Shown here: piece by piece, positions 22,676-35,129 of the stretch
Layout: each line of letters begins with the position of its first letter
How positions within the stretch are numbered: position 1 is the stretch's first letter
Assembly: GCA_030737875.1 (NCBI GenBank)
Contig: CM060910.1
Span: 616,541,303-616,605,302 of the forward strand
From: Allium sativum
Lineage: Eukaryota > Streptophyta > Magnoliopsida > Asparagales > Amaryllidaceae
DNA: 64,000 nucleotides
Direction of reading: 5' to 3'
Notes under the pieces: generated by a model
Database searches by the model: none
What the model was told of the DNA's origin: nothing
What the model saw: only the letters and a program-made list of their open reading frames with translations
Program-made: the position numbers and the translations under genes

Positions 22676-25600
22676 TTTGTAATGTTAGGAGAACAAATCC
22701 TCTAGCAAAACAACTGGAAATAGCTAATATTATTAATTCTCATAAAAATTCATATAATGGCTATATATGAAACAAAGTTAAATCACTCCACTACTAGATC
22801 TGCCATTCAAAACATTCAGCCTAGATGGAACTCTACTCCTTTTGGTAGATTACTCATCATTTGGAATCCTAGTTCCTTTTCTCTCAACCTTATTTCAGTC
22901 CAAAGACAATTCATTCATGCTGAAATTACTCACTTAACCTCTAGATCTGGTTTCATGGTGACTGTTATTAATGCTGATAACAGTGCAACCAATAGACAAC
23001 ATTTCCTTGACCTATTTCCTTCTTTACAACATTCTTCTCTCCCTTAGATATACTTTGGAGATTTGAATTGTATGCAGCTATCTTCTGACAAACAAGGGGG
23101 GACTTTTAACCTATAGCCAGACCAGACCCCTTAATAATTCCATTTATGATGCCAATCTCCTTCCAGTCCCTTCTTCTGGAGCAACTTTTACGTCGAACAA
23201 TAAGTCAAGAACTGGTATTATAACCTTCTACAAATTAGATAGATCTTATCGGAATTACACTACAATTGTAACCTAGCCTACCCTTTGTTCCTTCATCCCA
23301 CCTTCGTCCATTTCAGACCACTCCCCTTTAGTGCTGGAATGGAGCAAGAAAACTATGAGAAGACAATCCTCTTATTCATTTTTTTAATAACTGGACGGAC
23401 CATCTAGATTTTTTTAAATATTGTATCTGACATTTGGAACTCTCAAGTTCATTGAAATCCAATGTTTGTTTTGCAGGAATACCTTAAACTTTTAAAGGTC
23501 TCACTGAAGTTATGGGCAAAGAATAATTATGGAGATGGAACAAGTTTATCTAACACAATTCGAGAGAAACTTTTTCAAATTCAGAATGAAATGCAATTAT
23601 GTTTTGATGAAACCCAAATGAACATTCTCTCATCTCAAGATGATTATTTAAGGATATGCAAAAAGATAATATAGAAGAGATTAAAATGGCAAAGCAAAAG
23701 ATGAAAAATAAATGGATAATTTTTGGTGATAAAAATTCTGCTAAATTTCATAAATCTTTGAAGATACAATAGATTTCATCAAATATCACCTCTATTGAAG
23801 ACATGGATAATAGGCATTGCTCAAATCTCTAATATATGCTTGACTACTTCATATTAGTTCTTGGTAGTGCTCAACTTTTTCTTGAATACATTTTCTCATT
23901 TAATGTTTCCAACTATTTCTGAAGAAATGAAACTTGGTCTTATTGTTGAGATTTATGATGAAGACATTAAAAAAGCAATTTTTACAATGAATTCCTCGAG
24001 TTCCCCATGTCCTGATGGATTTAATGTGCACTTCTTCAAATTTTGTTGGTCTATGGTTGGTAGAGATGTCATTAAAGCTACTAATTTTTTTCCTTGCACA
24101 GTAGAATGTTGACTGGAATAAATGCTACTCGTTTAGATTTAATTCCAAATTCTACTCAACCATCTAATGTATCCCAATTTTGTCCTATCGCATGTTGTAA
24201 TTTTATTTACAAGTGAATCTCTAAAATTAATGCAGAGAGAAGGAAAAATGCGTTAGTCAGTTTAATATCTCCAAACCATAATGCCTTTTTACCCAACCAA
24301 GATATTACTGATAACATCTTATTAGCTTCTGAATTGATGAAAGGATACAATAGATCACCTATCTCACCTAGATGTGTTCTGAAATTGGTCATCCAAAAGG
24401 CATATGATTCAGTAAGATGGTATTACACTATTTATACACCCTTTAGAATGAACTTCCTGATCCCATTCCTTAGCTAGATATATACATGTGTTTCTATCGT
24501 GCATTGTTCTCTTGGCTTAAATGGGTCTTCTTTTGGTTACTTCAGAGCTAGACAAGGATTAGACAAGGTGATCCTATGTCACCTTATTTATTTGTATGTG
24601 TAATGGAGTTGTTTACAATTATTACTGGTAGAGCAATGATCAATAAGTAGATAGACTTCCATCCTTTCTACAAGAGGTCAAATATCTTATCTCTTCTGTT
24701 TGCTGATAACCTCCAACTCTTCACTAAGCCTAATACAGAATCTATTTATGTAATTCTTGATGTCGTTCATGAGATTAACCGGCATGCCTATCAATAGGAG
24801 AAAATCAAAGATTAAAATTGGTGGAGTTACTGATCATCATAGGGCTTCCATTTTTGCACAAACTGGACTATCTCCTTTTGATGAAGATGAAGCATACCTT
24901 GGAGTTCCTCTTTGTACTTCCAGGTTGAAATCGTCTCGGTGTTTACCATTACTTGAAAACGTCATATCTAAACTTGCAAGTTAGCCTTCTTCTAAATTTT
25001 CTGTGGTTGGTAGACTGGTAATTGCTATATTTGTTGCATTATCGATGTGTATCTACTATGCCAGAATCTTTATTTTGCCTTGCAAAATAATTAACATGAT
25101 TAATGCTGCATTGAATCATTTTATGTGGCATGGCAATCCTTATTCTAAGAAATTAGTGCCTATCTCTTTTATATGTGTGTAACTCATATGTTGATGGTCG
25201 ATTAGATGTAATGAACTTGAAAGTTTGGAATATATCTGCTCTTTCATCTAGAATTGATAAGATTCTTAATTGTGATGGCAATCTATGGGCTAACTGGTGT
25301 AGATCTTACCTTATTAGAGATAAGAACTTTTGGACAATGGATATTCCCATAGATTGTAGCTAGTTTGGAGAAATATGCTTAAGCATAGAGGTATTCTTCT
25401 TCCATTATTTCAATGTGGCCTTAAGTTTAAGCGGCATATTTCTTTCCAGTTTGATCCATGGTCTGCCAAAGGTCTAATTCTTGCTGCGTTGGTTGATTTC
25501 AATGGAATAACTCTTTCTAGAATTAATGAAAAGGCTTCACTTGCTAGTATGTGTGCTAATAATGTTATTAACCTTCCTCATACTAGCTCTTCGAACACCA

Positions 25601-26164
25601 GTAGTGTATGGGCATTTTAATAAATATTGTGTTACCTTCTGATGAAAGCCATGCATACTGGAATGGTAAAAAAATCGCAATTAGAAGGGTTTATAAAGAC
25701 TTGATGTAGGTAAATGATGCTATTCCCTTCCTTTGGCATTCAAGAATTGGGTTTCGGGATCTGTTCCCAAAGAAAATTTATTCTTGTGGATAATTTTAAG
25801 GAATGGTGTTCACACTAGAAAAAAGTTGAAAGATTATGGAATTATTGATGTGGATTCTTGTTTATTCAGTAGCATTCATTCAGAGACTATTCAGCATTTG
25901 TATTTTAAATGTGAGTATACACTATTTTTACGGCAGCAAGTTCTTCTATTTTTTGGGCTCCATAATCCACGCAAAGAATCTATGGGAGAATGGTACCTTA
26001 TCTTCAAATCATCGAGATGGAAGAGTATAAGTAGTGTCTTACTTTTGAAAAATTTGAAGAAGTCGATTTATATTTTGTGGATGGAAAGGAACAATAGGGT
26101 GTTTAGTGGAGTGGTAACTCCTAAACATGTATTGGTCCATTCTATTACAAGTTGTATAAACTGA
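22676..26164 (+). pseudogene. LINE ORF2: endonuclease, reverse transcriptase, zf-RVT
   Basis: The apurinic-type endonuclease begins NVRRTNPLAKQLEIANII (about 22680), with the metal-binding ETK (about 22770), YFGDLN (about 23050) and SDHSPLVLEW (about 23315). RT blocks follow: CPDGFNVHFFKFCW (24009-24050), ITDNILLASELMKGYN (24306-24353), RQGDPMSPYLFVCVMEL (about 24560-24610) and LFADNLQLF (24696-24722). The last normally has two aspartates; the second is Asn (24708-24710). The C-terminus has LWIILRNGVHTRKKL and ETIQHLYFKC (25790-25912), like the zf-RVT domain. At least six stops or frameshifts lie between. It would nick the target and copy the RNA there; this copy cannot. Confidence 0.85.
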
Positions 26165-26269
26165 TTTTGTTGTTTCCTCTTGTAAAGGACTTGTAGTTGT
26201 ATATTGTACTGATTTGGTTCATTAATAAAGATGGTAGGGCCATTCAACCCCGCTTGCTATGAAAAAAAT

Positions 26270-26280
26270 AATCCTTTGAT
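26270..26280 (+). repeat. LINE target-site duplication, right copy
   Basis: AATCCTTTGAT directly after the 3' A-run, identical to 20781-20791. Confidence 0.85.
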
Positions 26281-26878
26281 ATTTATTATATAAATCGTTA
26301 TAGTTTTATAAATGATTATAGCATTGTTTTTTGGAAATTCGATTTTGGTATAACCAAAAACCTTTAATACGAAATCAATATTTTTCTCTTCCATTAGAAA
26401 ACTATCATTCAATTGGTCCTAGTGTTTCTTGTTTCATCGAAATCCGACTTATATTGAGTTTTATATACTCAATTGAAGTTTTAATCATCAAATTACGAAC
26501 TACCGCGTTGTGGTGAGTTTGTTTTAATTAAATTAAATATAAACATTTAAACTTCGTTTATTAATAAATTTCAAATCTACTTCTTCGACAAATTAATATA
26601 AATTAAACCGTCCTTTCAAATCTAACTTAAACTCCAATCATTCAAAATCGTCGATTCTTAAATTCATAAATCAGTTGTAATCTATATTTTCAACTCAATT
26701 TCTATATTAAATTCCCATTTCCTATGTAAATAAATTATTTATAAAATTTGATATAATCAAATTCACACTTATAAATCCTTTGGTTTTATCCTCGTTGGTT
26801 TATATTCTGAATTCCGAAATAAAATCTATCATTTTGGTTTGTAACGATTCCCAATTCACATTTGAATTTAAATCTCTA

Positions 26879-27083
26879 AATTATCCTATGATAATTTCTT
26901 TACAATATTTATAACATCATCTATAAATAATTTCCTTGTTTATATAAACAAGTTTTCCTTTTCAAAGTCCATTTGAAATCAAATTCCTATTTTGGAATAT
27001 TTTATTTTTGCATACTTATCTATATATATATATAGAATCTATTTCATGTTTAAATTCAAAATACAATTCCAATACCCTTTCTG

Positions 27084-27125
<42 letters not shown>

Positions 27126-27516
27126 TCGACATTGTCGAATTTAACTTATAAATCCATAAGGATTATTCCAATTCAATTCATATTTCGATCGTCAGAATAA
27201 ATCCATCGTTTTCCTTGAAAGTGGTTCCCAACCCCCATTTCAAATTCATACTTGAATTTAAATTTGTAAATTATCCAAAGATAATTTCTCTCTTTTATTT
27301 ATAAACATCGTTTATAAATCTCACTTCTTGTTCTAAATATTAAAACAAGTTTCTATTCAAATTACATTCAAAATCCAATTTTCACTTCGAAAAATAATTT
27401 CTCTTTTTAAATTCACACTTGAAATTAAATTTAATATTATCAAATGATAATTATTTCTTTCCATTTATAAGCATTGTTTATAAATTCAATTACTTGTTTT
27501 TATTACTAAAAACAAG
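26879..27516 (+). repeat. Three copies of a three-hairpin block inside E3
   Basis: Each block has, in order, a TTATC/GATAA stem, a TTTATAA-type stem (weak in block I) and a CTTGTT/AACAAG stem. Block II: 27269-27286, 27297-27319, 27327-27349. Block III: 27436-27451, 27463-27485, 27493-27516. Block I (26881-26952) ends in the perfect palindrome CTTGTTTATATAAACAAG. Loops differ while stems are kept. Confidence 0.6.
27086..27122. repeat. (TA)n microsatellite in E3
   Basis: An uninterrupted TA run. Further TA runs lie at about 20098-20116 and 27900-27925, the latter followed by CA repeats. Confidence 0.85.
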
Positions 27517-30511
27517 ATAGTATTTTCTAACTCATTTGAAATTCAATCTATATTTCGAAAAATAAAATTTTCCTTTCTAACTCAAAAAACCCTTTTATGA
27601 TATTTTTAAATATCAATATCTAGGGACAGTGATATTCAAACATGCAAAACACCCAATTTTCAATCACAGGTTTTAAAACACATCATATATGATAATATAT
27701 ATGGAAACAAACCATAATAAAATTTGAGGAATCCAGTTGGATACCTCCAACCTATTTTCCTGCATCCACAGATGTTAGACAACATAAATAATATCCATCC
27801 TGCTTTAAGACAGGATATCGCGGTATAGAAGGTCATCTACTATATATATTGTGGGGCACATAGGGAAATCATCCGCTAATGGTACTGCGGGAAATATCCA
27901 ATATATATATATATATATATATATACATACACACACACACGACAACCACCAAGCCTAATATAACCAACACATATTATATATAATATCCACAATTCATCAA
28001 CAATTATTCAATGAATCCAATCAATCAACAAACAACATATAAAAATTATTTTAAATTTAAATTCGTTTATAATAAAATTCTAAATGAATTCCAAAGAGTG
28101 AGTTTACTCACGTTGATTTCCATTTCCAAATATCCAATTAAATGTTGTATCTTCACGGCTTCAAATCTACTCAAGTCATCTCGAATGAATTTATTTGCAC
28201 CTACGATTATTTATTTTTATATTTATTGATCAAACATCTACTTCTTTAAATTAACTTCTATAATGAAAAAATATATTACTCTATGTAATTTAAATTGTTA
28301 AAAAGAATACCTTATTTCATCTCTCTGCCTTACTGTCTTCTCTAAGCCTGACCTTCACTTCCACTATAATCAGGCACAATGATCACTACCATTCGCCAAA
28401 ACAACTTCGAACTCCCCCATTCATCATTAGAAAATTCAACTCCACCATCAACATCCCCAAATATTTACCGAACTCATATTCCCCATTGTCGAACTTCCAC
28501 ATCCACCTAGTCATCGTCGTTCAACCCTACTGTCGAGCCCCAGTTCAACATCCAAACCCTTATCGAAAATCGAACCACAAATCTTCTCGCATTCCACTGT
28601 AGAACCATTCAATCTCACTGAAAACTAGTTCATCCATCCATCGAACATCACACCACTCCAGTTCCCCTGAATCTAACGTCCCATCTAACCTAGTTCGAAC
28701 TCCCCAGAAATTGCAGCGACCTCCTCGTCCCATCGCACACTTCCACATGTCATAAAACCCCTCTGCAAAACCGCCAAACCTCAGTGTCGCATCCTAACAC
28801 GTGAACATCCCCGGTGATTTCGAGCTTCAGGGAAAACGTGGCCTTTGATTGCGATTCATACGAGCGCGATTCAGATGATATCGAAATTTAAAACTCTGAT
28901 TTGCATTTCGATTTTTTTCCTACTCGATGGATTTCGATTTGCTTGGATTGGGAAAAAGGAAGAAAATATAATGAAAGCAAAGAACAGTGAATTTTCCTTC
29001 ATGGGTTTTGAAATTGGGTAAAACGAAGGCTATCGGGTTGAATTTATAGGTGCGCGTGCAAGGGACATGAAGTACTCGCCATTAGATTTCTCTGATTCCT
29101 TACGAATGATGGTGGGGAACATTTAATTTGGCTTGAGGAAAATAATACATCTACGCATTTCTAGGTTTAGGTCGGCTTCGTAAAGTAGGGTGGTTGATTA
29201 AATTTTTTTGTTTTGATTTTATTTTAATTAAATAATTAAAATATCTTGCGGTCCTTTAACTTGAAATCCCAAACCGCTATTTTAACGTAACATCAGACGT
29301 TTCCAGGTTATAGCACTATTTTGAACTCAACAAAACAGATTCTGAAATTTAATTCGATCGTATATACGTAATATTAATATTAAATTAACGTTTTAAATTA
29401 ATATCAATTTAATTATACCAAGGCGTTTTCTAACCGTACAATCAAACGATAAATCCAAACGTTACCAAATTCGAAAACTAATATGTAACAACCCTGAATT
29501 TTGGGGGTAAATTTAAAATTTATATTAACTAATATTAATGGGTTTTTGATATTTAAAATAATTTATTTAAAATAATAATGATTAAAAATTGATTTAAATT
29601 GAAGATAGAATGAATAATTTAATTTTAATTATAAAAAGAGTTAGAAATAGCGCGGTAGTTTGAAAAGTCAAACTTAAACTTTGACTGACCGTACAGGATG
29701 CAAAATTTAACGGATTTTAGTGAAACCAAAAATATTATAATCTAATTAAAAATATCTTTCTAGAAAATCTGAAAAATTGAAATTTCATAGCAGGAATCAA
29801 AAGTTATGCCAAAATTAAAATTTAGAAAGGTCGCTATGAAATATATAAAGGTCAAAAACGCTACTTTTTGAATACGAAGGAATTTGGATTCGAAACCACT
29901 TCCATTGAGTTCAGAATGATGTTTCTGCATTTAAAAAGTATAAACACTTATATATTTCGAGTTTCGGAAATTATTTGTTTAAAATTGTATTTTTAATATA
30001 TTTTAATATAATATATTAGCCTTAAAAATAGCCAATTTTCAAACGACCTCAGTTTTCGACGAAACCACTTTTGTTGGAACCGGAATGTCAAATTATTGTT
30101 AAGTTTAATTTTCCAGAATTTTTCGAATTAATATGTGAGTGTGGCAGAGGAAAACGTGTTTTGTCAGTTTCAGTCAAGTTTAATCGACTAGAAAATAGCC
30201 ATTTTTCAAACAGTCTCAGAATTTGACGAAATTAGTTTTGTTAGGACCGTATCGTCATAACAAAACCAAATATATTTTTTCTGTAATTTTTAGAGGTCAT
30301 ATGTAGCCCCAGTGAATTTATTTCTAAATTAAATAATAAATGATTTATATTTTAAAACTGAGAAATGGGGGTCAAGACTATCTTTTTGGCCTGCGGGACA
30401 TAGCCAGATGAGTCCGGAATAGGGGTCAATAGGTAAGAATGACAGTTGTTGGGTTGAATTCTGATAAAGTTGCTAATCGGGACTTAATTGGGTAATTTAT
30501 TAATAAAATAA

Positions 30512-30518
30512 TATAAAT
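30512..30518 (+). promoter_or_regulatory. TATA box of the E4 5' LTR
   Basis: TATAAAT, about 1 kb into the LTR and just before the leader; the second LTR has the same motif at 36158-36164. Confidence 0.55.
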
Positions 30519-31369
30519 ATCCCTAGAAAATATCTCCAACCCTAATTCCTATTACAAATAGCCACTGCCAAGATCGTTGGAGGGCCAAAAAGCTGTGAAA
30601 ACAAAATCACAAATTCTCCCAATCCTCTAAACAAAAATCAAAACCCCAAGAACCAAATCGAAGTACATCCTGTGCTCTTTAATTCCATAAGGCGATGATC
30701 GAAAACCGTGTACTGAAGTGGGTGATTTTGGGACGGGAAGTGGCTGCATTTATTGGTGGTTGGCGGGTCCTAGGGGGCGCGAGTTGGTCAAGGGGGGGGG
30801 GTCTGCGGGGAGCTGGTGTCGTGGCGATTCGAAGGGAGGCGATGGATCGGTGGCAGGTGGCTTCGTTGGTGGTGCGCAAAGGGGGTGTCAATGTTGAAAT
30901 GGGTTCTAGTGGGAAACAAAAGGACGACGTCATACAGAAAGGTGGGAGAAAGGATTAGTGTTAAATTATATTTAATTAATAATTTACTTAATTACCAATG
31001 TTTTAAAATAACATAACTTCTTCAAATCTAATCAGAAATGGACGAAACGAAGTTCGTTGGAATCGTATTCGAGAACACTACGCTATGGAACAAACTAGAT
31101 CAGAAAAAGAGTAGATAAAATTTTGACCAAATTCAGATCTGATTTATTCAGATTTAAAACCCAAGGTGAGAATTCTATTTTTTTAGTAAAGTTATTTATT
31201 TATTTATTTCACTGCAAATTTTATATTCACCTTGTATATAATTTACGTTAATGCTATATATATTTATTCGGTGTTGGTTGTTGTATGAATGCGATGGATG
31301 ATTGAATTAATTTGTATGTCTCTTGTTTGTTAGAATAAGATAGTTGTAAAGAATTGCGCCATGCTTGTT

Positions 31370-32960
31370 AAGTTTAGATTAACGATAAAATTTCACTTTT
31401 ATCGTTAACATGAAATTATTTGTCAAATTTAGGTTGATGATAGAATTTCACTTTTTTGGTTATCACAAATCCATGTGTTGTCAAATGAAAAAGAAAGATA
31501 AAAATATACATTTTATCGAATGTAAAAGAAGGACAAAAATATTAATTTTGTCAAATATAAAAGAATGACAAAAAAATAGGCATTAGAGATAAAAGGACAT
31601 TTTTATTAGAAAATGTAATTAAAATAAAAGGACATTTTTGTTAAGAAATGTAAATTAGAGTAAAAATGAATGCATTTTTAGCGTTATGTAAATTTAGTAA
31701 AAATGAACGCATTTTTAGCGTTATGTAAATTTAGTAAAAATGAACGCATTTTTAGCATTATATAAATTTAGAGAAAATGAACGCATTTTCAGCGTCATGT
31801 CAATTTGGAGAGAACAGACACATTTTTAGTGTTTTCTTAACATATTAGAACAGACGGTTTTTTTTTGTGTGTTAAAAAGGAAAGATTTGATTTTAATGTT
31901 ATTTATTTACACTAAAAAGTAGAGAAGTATATTTTGATCAAAATGAATGTTTACACGTAATTTTGTTATGAGATGAAACTATATATTTTAAAGTATGAGA
32001 TGAAATGATATATGTTAATGTATGTAAGGTAATGATATATATTCATGTATGCAATGTAATGATATATTTTAATTTACGAAAGGAAAATGATATTTTAACG
32101 TATGAATTACATTTATAATGAAATTAAGATGATGAGGTATGAATCTTACTTTAATTAATGTAATAAGATATGAAAACTTACATTTTTATTATGTAAATAA
32201 AAAGTAGCATTTACATTATAAATTAAAAGTACATTTTATATGAAGTAAAAGAATGAGAATTTGTATTGTAAATAAAGAAGTAAAATTACATTTTTCTTTA
32301 ATGTAATCAAAAGAAGGAAATATTATATTTTTATAATGTAATAAAAGAAGTAAGAAGAATTACATTCTTTATAATGTAACAAAAGGGAACAAAGTAAGGA
32401 ATACCTTCTTTTTATGTAGAAAAGAATAAATTTTAAGGCAAGTTATGAATTGAGGGAAATGATTATGTTTTTTTTTTTAAAAAATGTGTTTACATTAAAA
32501 TCTCATTTTTAATGTAAAATTAGAATATAGAAAAAAGACCATATTTTTGAAATAAAATATGTTTACATTAAAAATCTCATTTTTAATGTAAAGTTAGAAT
32601 GTAGAAAATGACCATATTTTTGAAATAAAATATGTTGACATTAAAAATCTCATTTTTTTTTATGAAAAAGGAGAAACTAGGAAAGTGTTCATTTTTATAA
32701 AGGACAATTCACATTTTTCTATAGTGTAAAGAAAAAGAAGAAAATATTACATTTCAATAAAATAAGAGAAAGAAATAAAATATTACATTTTCAATGTAAT
32801 TAAGGAATGTAAATAAAATATGAAATAGAAATTTACATTTTCTTATGTAAATAAAAAGAATTATTTTAGATGACACTTTCATTTACATTTGCAAGTAAAT
32901 AGGATATGTAGAAGAAAAGGGAAAACATTTATTCACATGTAGTGTAAATAAATAAGAAAA
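31370..32960 (+). repeat. AT-rich serial hairpin domain of E4
   Basis: Holds about four copies of a 37-bp unit (about 31648-31800) with stem AAAAATG/CATTTTT (e.g. 31699-31705 with 31710-31716), then alternating 'atgtaa' and 'ttacat' blocks for about 900 bp. One hairpin has a perfect 13-bp stem, TTTACATTAAAAA (32562-32574) with its complement at 32580-32592. Most of the same pattern recurs in the second LTR (37010-38150). Confidence 0.7.
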
Positions 32961-34762
32961 AGCGATGTTTTAATGACATTCTCTATGCAGTAAAAGAATA
33001 AATTGAAAGTCACATGTTAGTTGTTATTTATTAATAAATATGGGAATGGAATTGAAAATGTTCCTTGAACATAATACCTTGATATGATACATGGACATGA
33101 TAGTGCGCTGTTTGTTTGTTGATTCGTTGCCCTTATATGTTAATGACTGCATAGAATGATTTATATCTATTTTTATCAAAACAAAAATAGTGGTAAATAA
33201 TAACGTATGAAATAATTTAAATGACAATTATGCGAAGATTATTTGAAAAGACCGAGTTACTCATTTCAAATAATCATACGACGTTTTAAATGAAGACGGC
33301 GCTGAAGACCGGCGATCTTCACATCGGATAGGCGACGACTACTGAGACCCTGGACTGACTTGCTCCTAGGAAGGGGTTGAAGTGGAAATTGGCCGGACGT
33401 AGTGTTGATTTGTACGGATTTGGCTTTCGCTCAGACCCAGAGCATAAGCGTATAAATGGAATGTGTGTCTGACGTTGAATTTTGTTCTATGTAAATTGAT
33501 TTCTATTAATATACGACCGTTGGTGGCGGAGTATTTATTCTCTTGCTCAACACCCTTAGAGGTTGTGTATTAATAGTTATCAATCGCATGGTGTGAATTG
33601 TCAATGTGGCGCGCTAAGATGAAGATGATCAAGGCTTTGTTGAAAAGCAGGCCTTGTGGTTATAACATTATTTCTCGAGCCTCACAACCCGGTTGAGTCT
33701 AAAACGGGAGAAGGGAACGCAGAGAGAGCAGCACGTTTCTTTCTAGTTAGAAGTGGTGTCGGTGCTTAAAACTGGCTGATATTTACTTATGTGGATGATG
33801 GAATGTGGCGCGCCTCGGATGATAGGTCCTATAGGATCGGGAAACGTGTGTTCAGGAATTGCCAATCCACAAAGCTGTATGTGTGGACCGGCCCTGCAGC
33901 TATCAAAGGGTTCACTGCGGGGGATCCTGAGACATTAGCTAGAGTGTCTCGAATCGCTAAAGAGCTCCTCCCTAGCCTTGACTCATGATGGAAATCGAAA
34001 CTTACAATATGAACCCACGGATTTGATTGTATTACTAGTATGGAAGCATAGTATTATGGTATCTATGTGTCCTAGGATTGATACATTTACTTTGAAATGG
34101 TTTTGAAACATATACACACTAATAATAATATCAAATTCATTTTTAACGTATCAAGCATTTTTAGCCATTATAAGGTAAAACCCAATCCTCCGGTTTGCGT
34201 TGCATTGTGTGATGGGACTTGGGTCTTATGATGGTTTCATTTTTCCAAAAGGCATTGCGTTGTTCTACGATTTACTTTATTGTTATGCACGGTGATCCAT
34301 TGGAATAAAACCCGTTCCGCGTTAGCGGCGTGGTCCTTGGATTTGCCTTATTACTATTAGTTAAATTAGTTAAGAATTCTCACACCAGTCCCATGACTGA
34401 CCCATTGTTTGTTTCCACCGTTACAAACTCGGGTGCCCTCTTTTCCACACGGGCAGTCGAGTAGTTTGTCTACAGGTCTTTATCTCTTGAGCAGGATTCT
34501 GGATCGAAGCTTAAAGCTGTGTCCAGAGCATAGTTGTCTTCCGTTGTCTTAGTTATTTTATTTCCGCTGCACTGTATTGTATTAAAATATTGTAATTTAG
34601 CTTCCGCTATAATTTTATTCGATGTACTCTGATATTCTGTACTCTGATGTAACATTATTATGATTTTTATAAAAGTCTGCTGTTGTTGTTCTGATGTGTT
34701 GTAGCCCAAAGTAAGCGTATCCGGCGATTTCCCGCAAGGGTGATTTTCGGATCGTTTCATTT

Positions 34763-34774
34763 TGGTATCAGAGC
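34763..34774 (+). other. E4 primer-binding site (tRNA-Met)
   Basis: TGGTATCAGAGC, exact, three bases after the LTR end. Confidence 0.92.
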
Positions 34775-34824
34775 TTTGGTAAGCTCAAATCTTTGGGATA
34801 CAACTCGTTAGAACTTAACAAAGG

Positions 34825-34943
34825 ACTCATCAGAGATTGGATTAGTAATATCCAATAAGAATACTCGTTAGAGATAGGATCAGTAGTATCCTAGAATGAG
34901 AAAACTCATTAGAGATAGGCTTAGTAATGCCCTAAAATGAGTT
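34825..34943 (+). other. E4 tandem hairpins just inside the PBS (three units)
   Basis: Unit 1: TTGGAT (34837-34842) with ATCCAA (34850-34855). Unit 2: ACTCGTT outside and TAGGAT (34875-34880) with ATCCTA (34888-34893) inside. Unit 3: ACTCATT (34904-34910) with AATGAGT (34936-34942) and inner TAGG/CCTA. Loops resemble 'tagtaat' or 'cagtagt'. Homologous hairpins lie at the same place in E7 and E6. Confidence 0.75.
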
Positions 34944-35129
34944 GAGAGTGCCCAGTTTATAATTAACGTATTTTTGTTTATATATAATCCGATCTTTGGA
35001 AATATGATTTTTGTATATATAAAGTTATATATTTTAAAAGTTAATCAACAAATAAAATTGAGTAGGATAATTAAACACTTTTTAGCTTCGTTCCTTTTCG
35101 AGGATGAAAAGTTTTTAAGTGGGGCAGAC

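Larger units (their letters stand above)
20792..26269 (+). mobile_element. Plant L1-type LINE, near full length, inactive
   Basis: A non-LTR retrotransposon flanked by an 11-bp duplication, with an A-run (26262-26268) at its 3' end. It holds an ORF1 with a DUF4283-like domain and CCHC knuckle, and an ORF2 with endonuclease, RT and a C-terminal zf-RVT-like domain, all on the plus strand. AATAAAG at 26223-26229 is a possible polyadenylation signal. Many stops and frameshifts show it is dead. It sits inside the E3 LTR and so is younger than E3. Confidence 0.9.
18041..29483 (-). repeat. E3: long LTR remnant on the minus strand, split by a LINE and cut by E4
   Basis: The plus-strand left edge is TGTAACAGCC, which gives a CA end on the coding strand. 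The reverse of the CACACCAGTC box found in E4, E6 and E7 lies at 18426-18450, with an acceptor-like tract close by (AG at 18345-18346, minus). A donor-like AACGTGAGTAA is at 28104-28114 and a TATA-like TATAAATT near 29040. Without the LINE the remnant is about 6 kb. No PBS lies beside the left edge, so it is a solo or truncated LTR. Its far end is lost where E4 begins. Confidence 0.6.
29484..34759 (+). repeat. E4 5' LTR, 5276 bp
   Basis: Starts TGTAACAACCC and ends 'ggatcgtttca' just before the PBS. Layout: U3 with blocks shared with E5 and E7 ('cgacgaaaccacttttgttg'), TATA box at 30512-30518, GC-rich leader (about 30690-30950), donor-like AAGGTGAGAA (31163-31172), an AT-rich domain of serial hairpins (about 31370-32960), then CACACCAGTC box (34379-34403) and acceptor-like tract (AG at 34474-34475). 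Confidence 0.85.
34760..35129 (+). other. E4 internal region, 370 bp
   Basis: Contains the PBS, the three hairpins, an AT-rich stretch and the polypurine tract 'taagtggggcagac' (to 35129). The bases before the tract ('cttcgttccttttcgaggat') are nearly the same in E7. No protein is encoded. Confidence 0.85.

Noticed and set aside
30695..30958. Small frame starting MIENRVLKWVILGREVAAF, also at 36341-36619
   Set aside because: The two LTR copies diverge by frameshift after about 28 codons and match nothing I know; at best an upstream frame in the leader.
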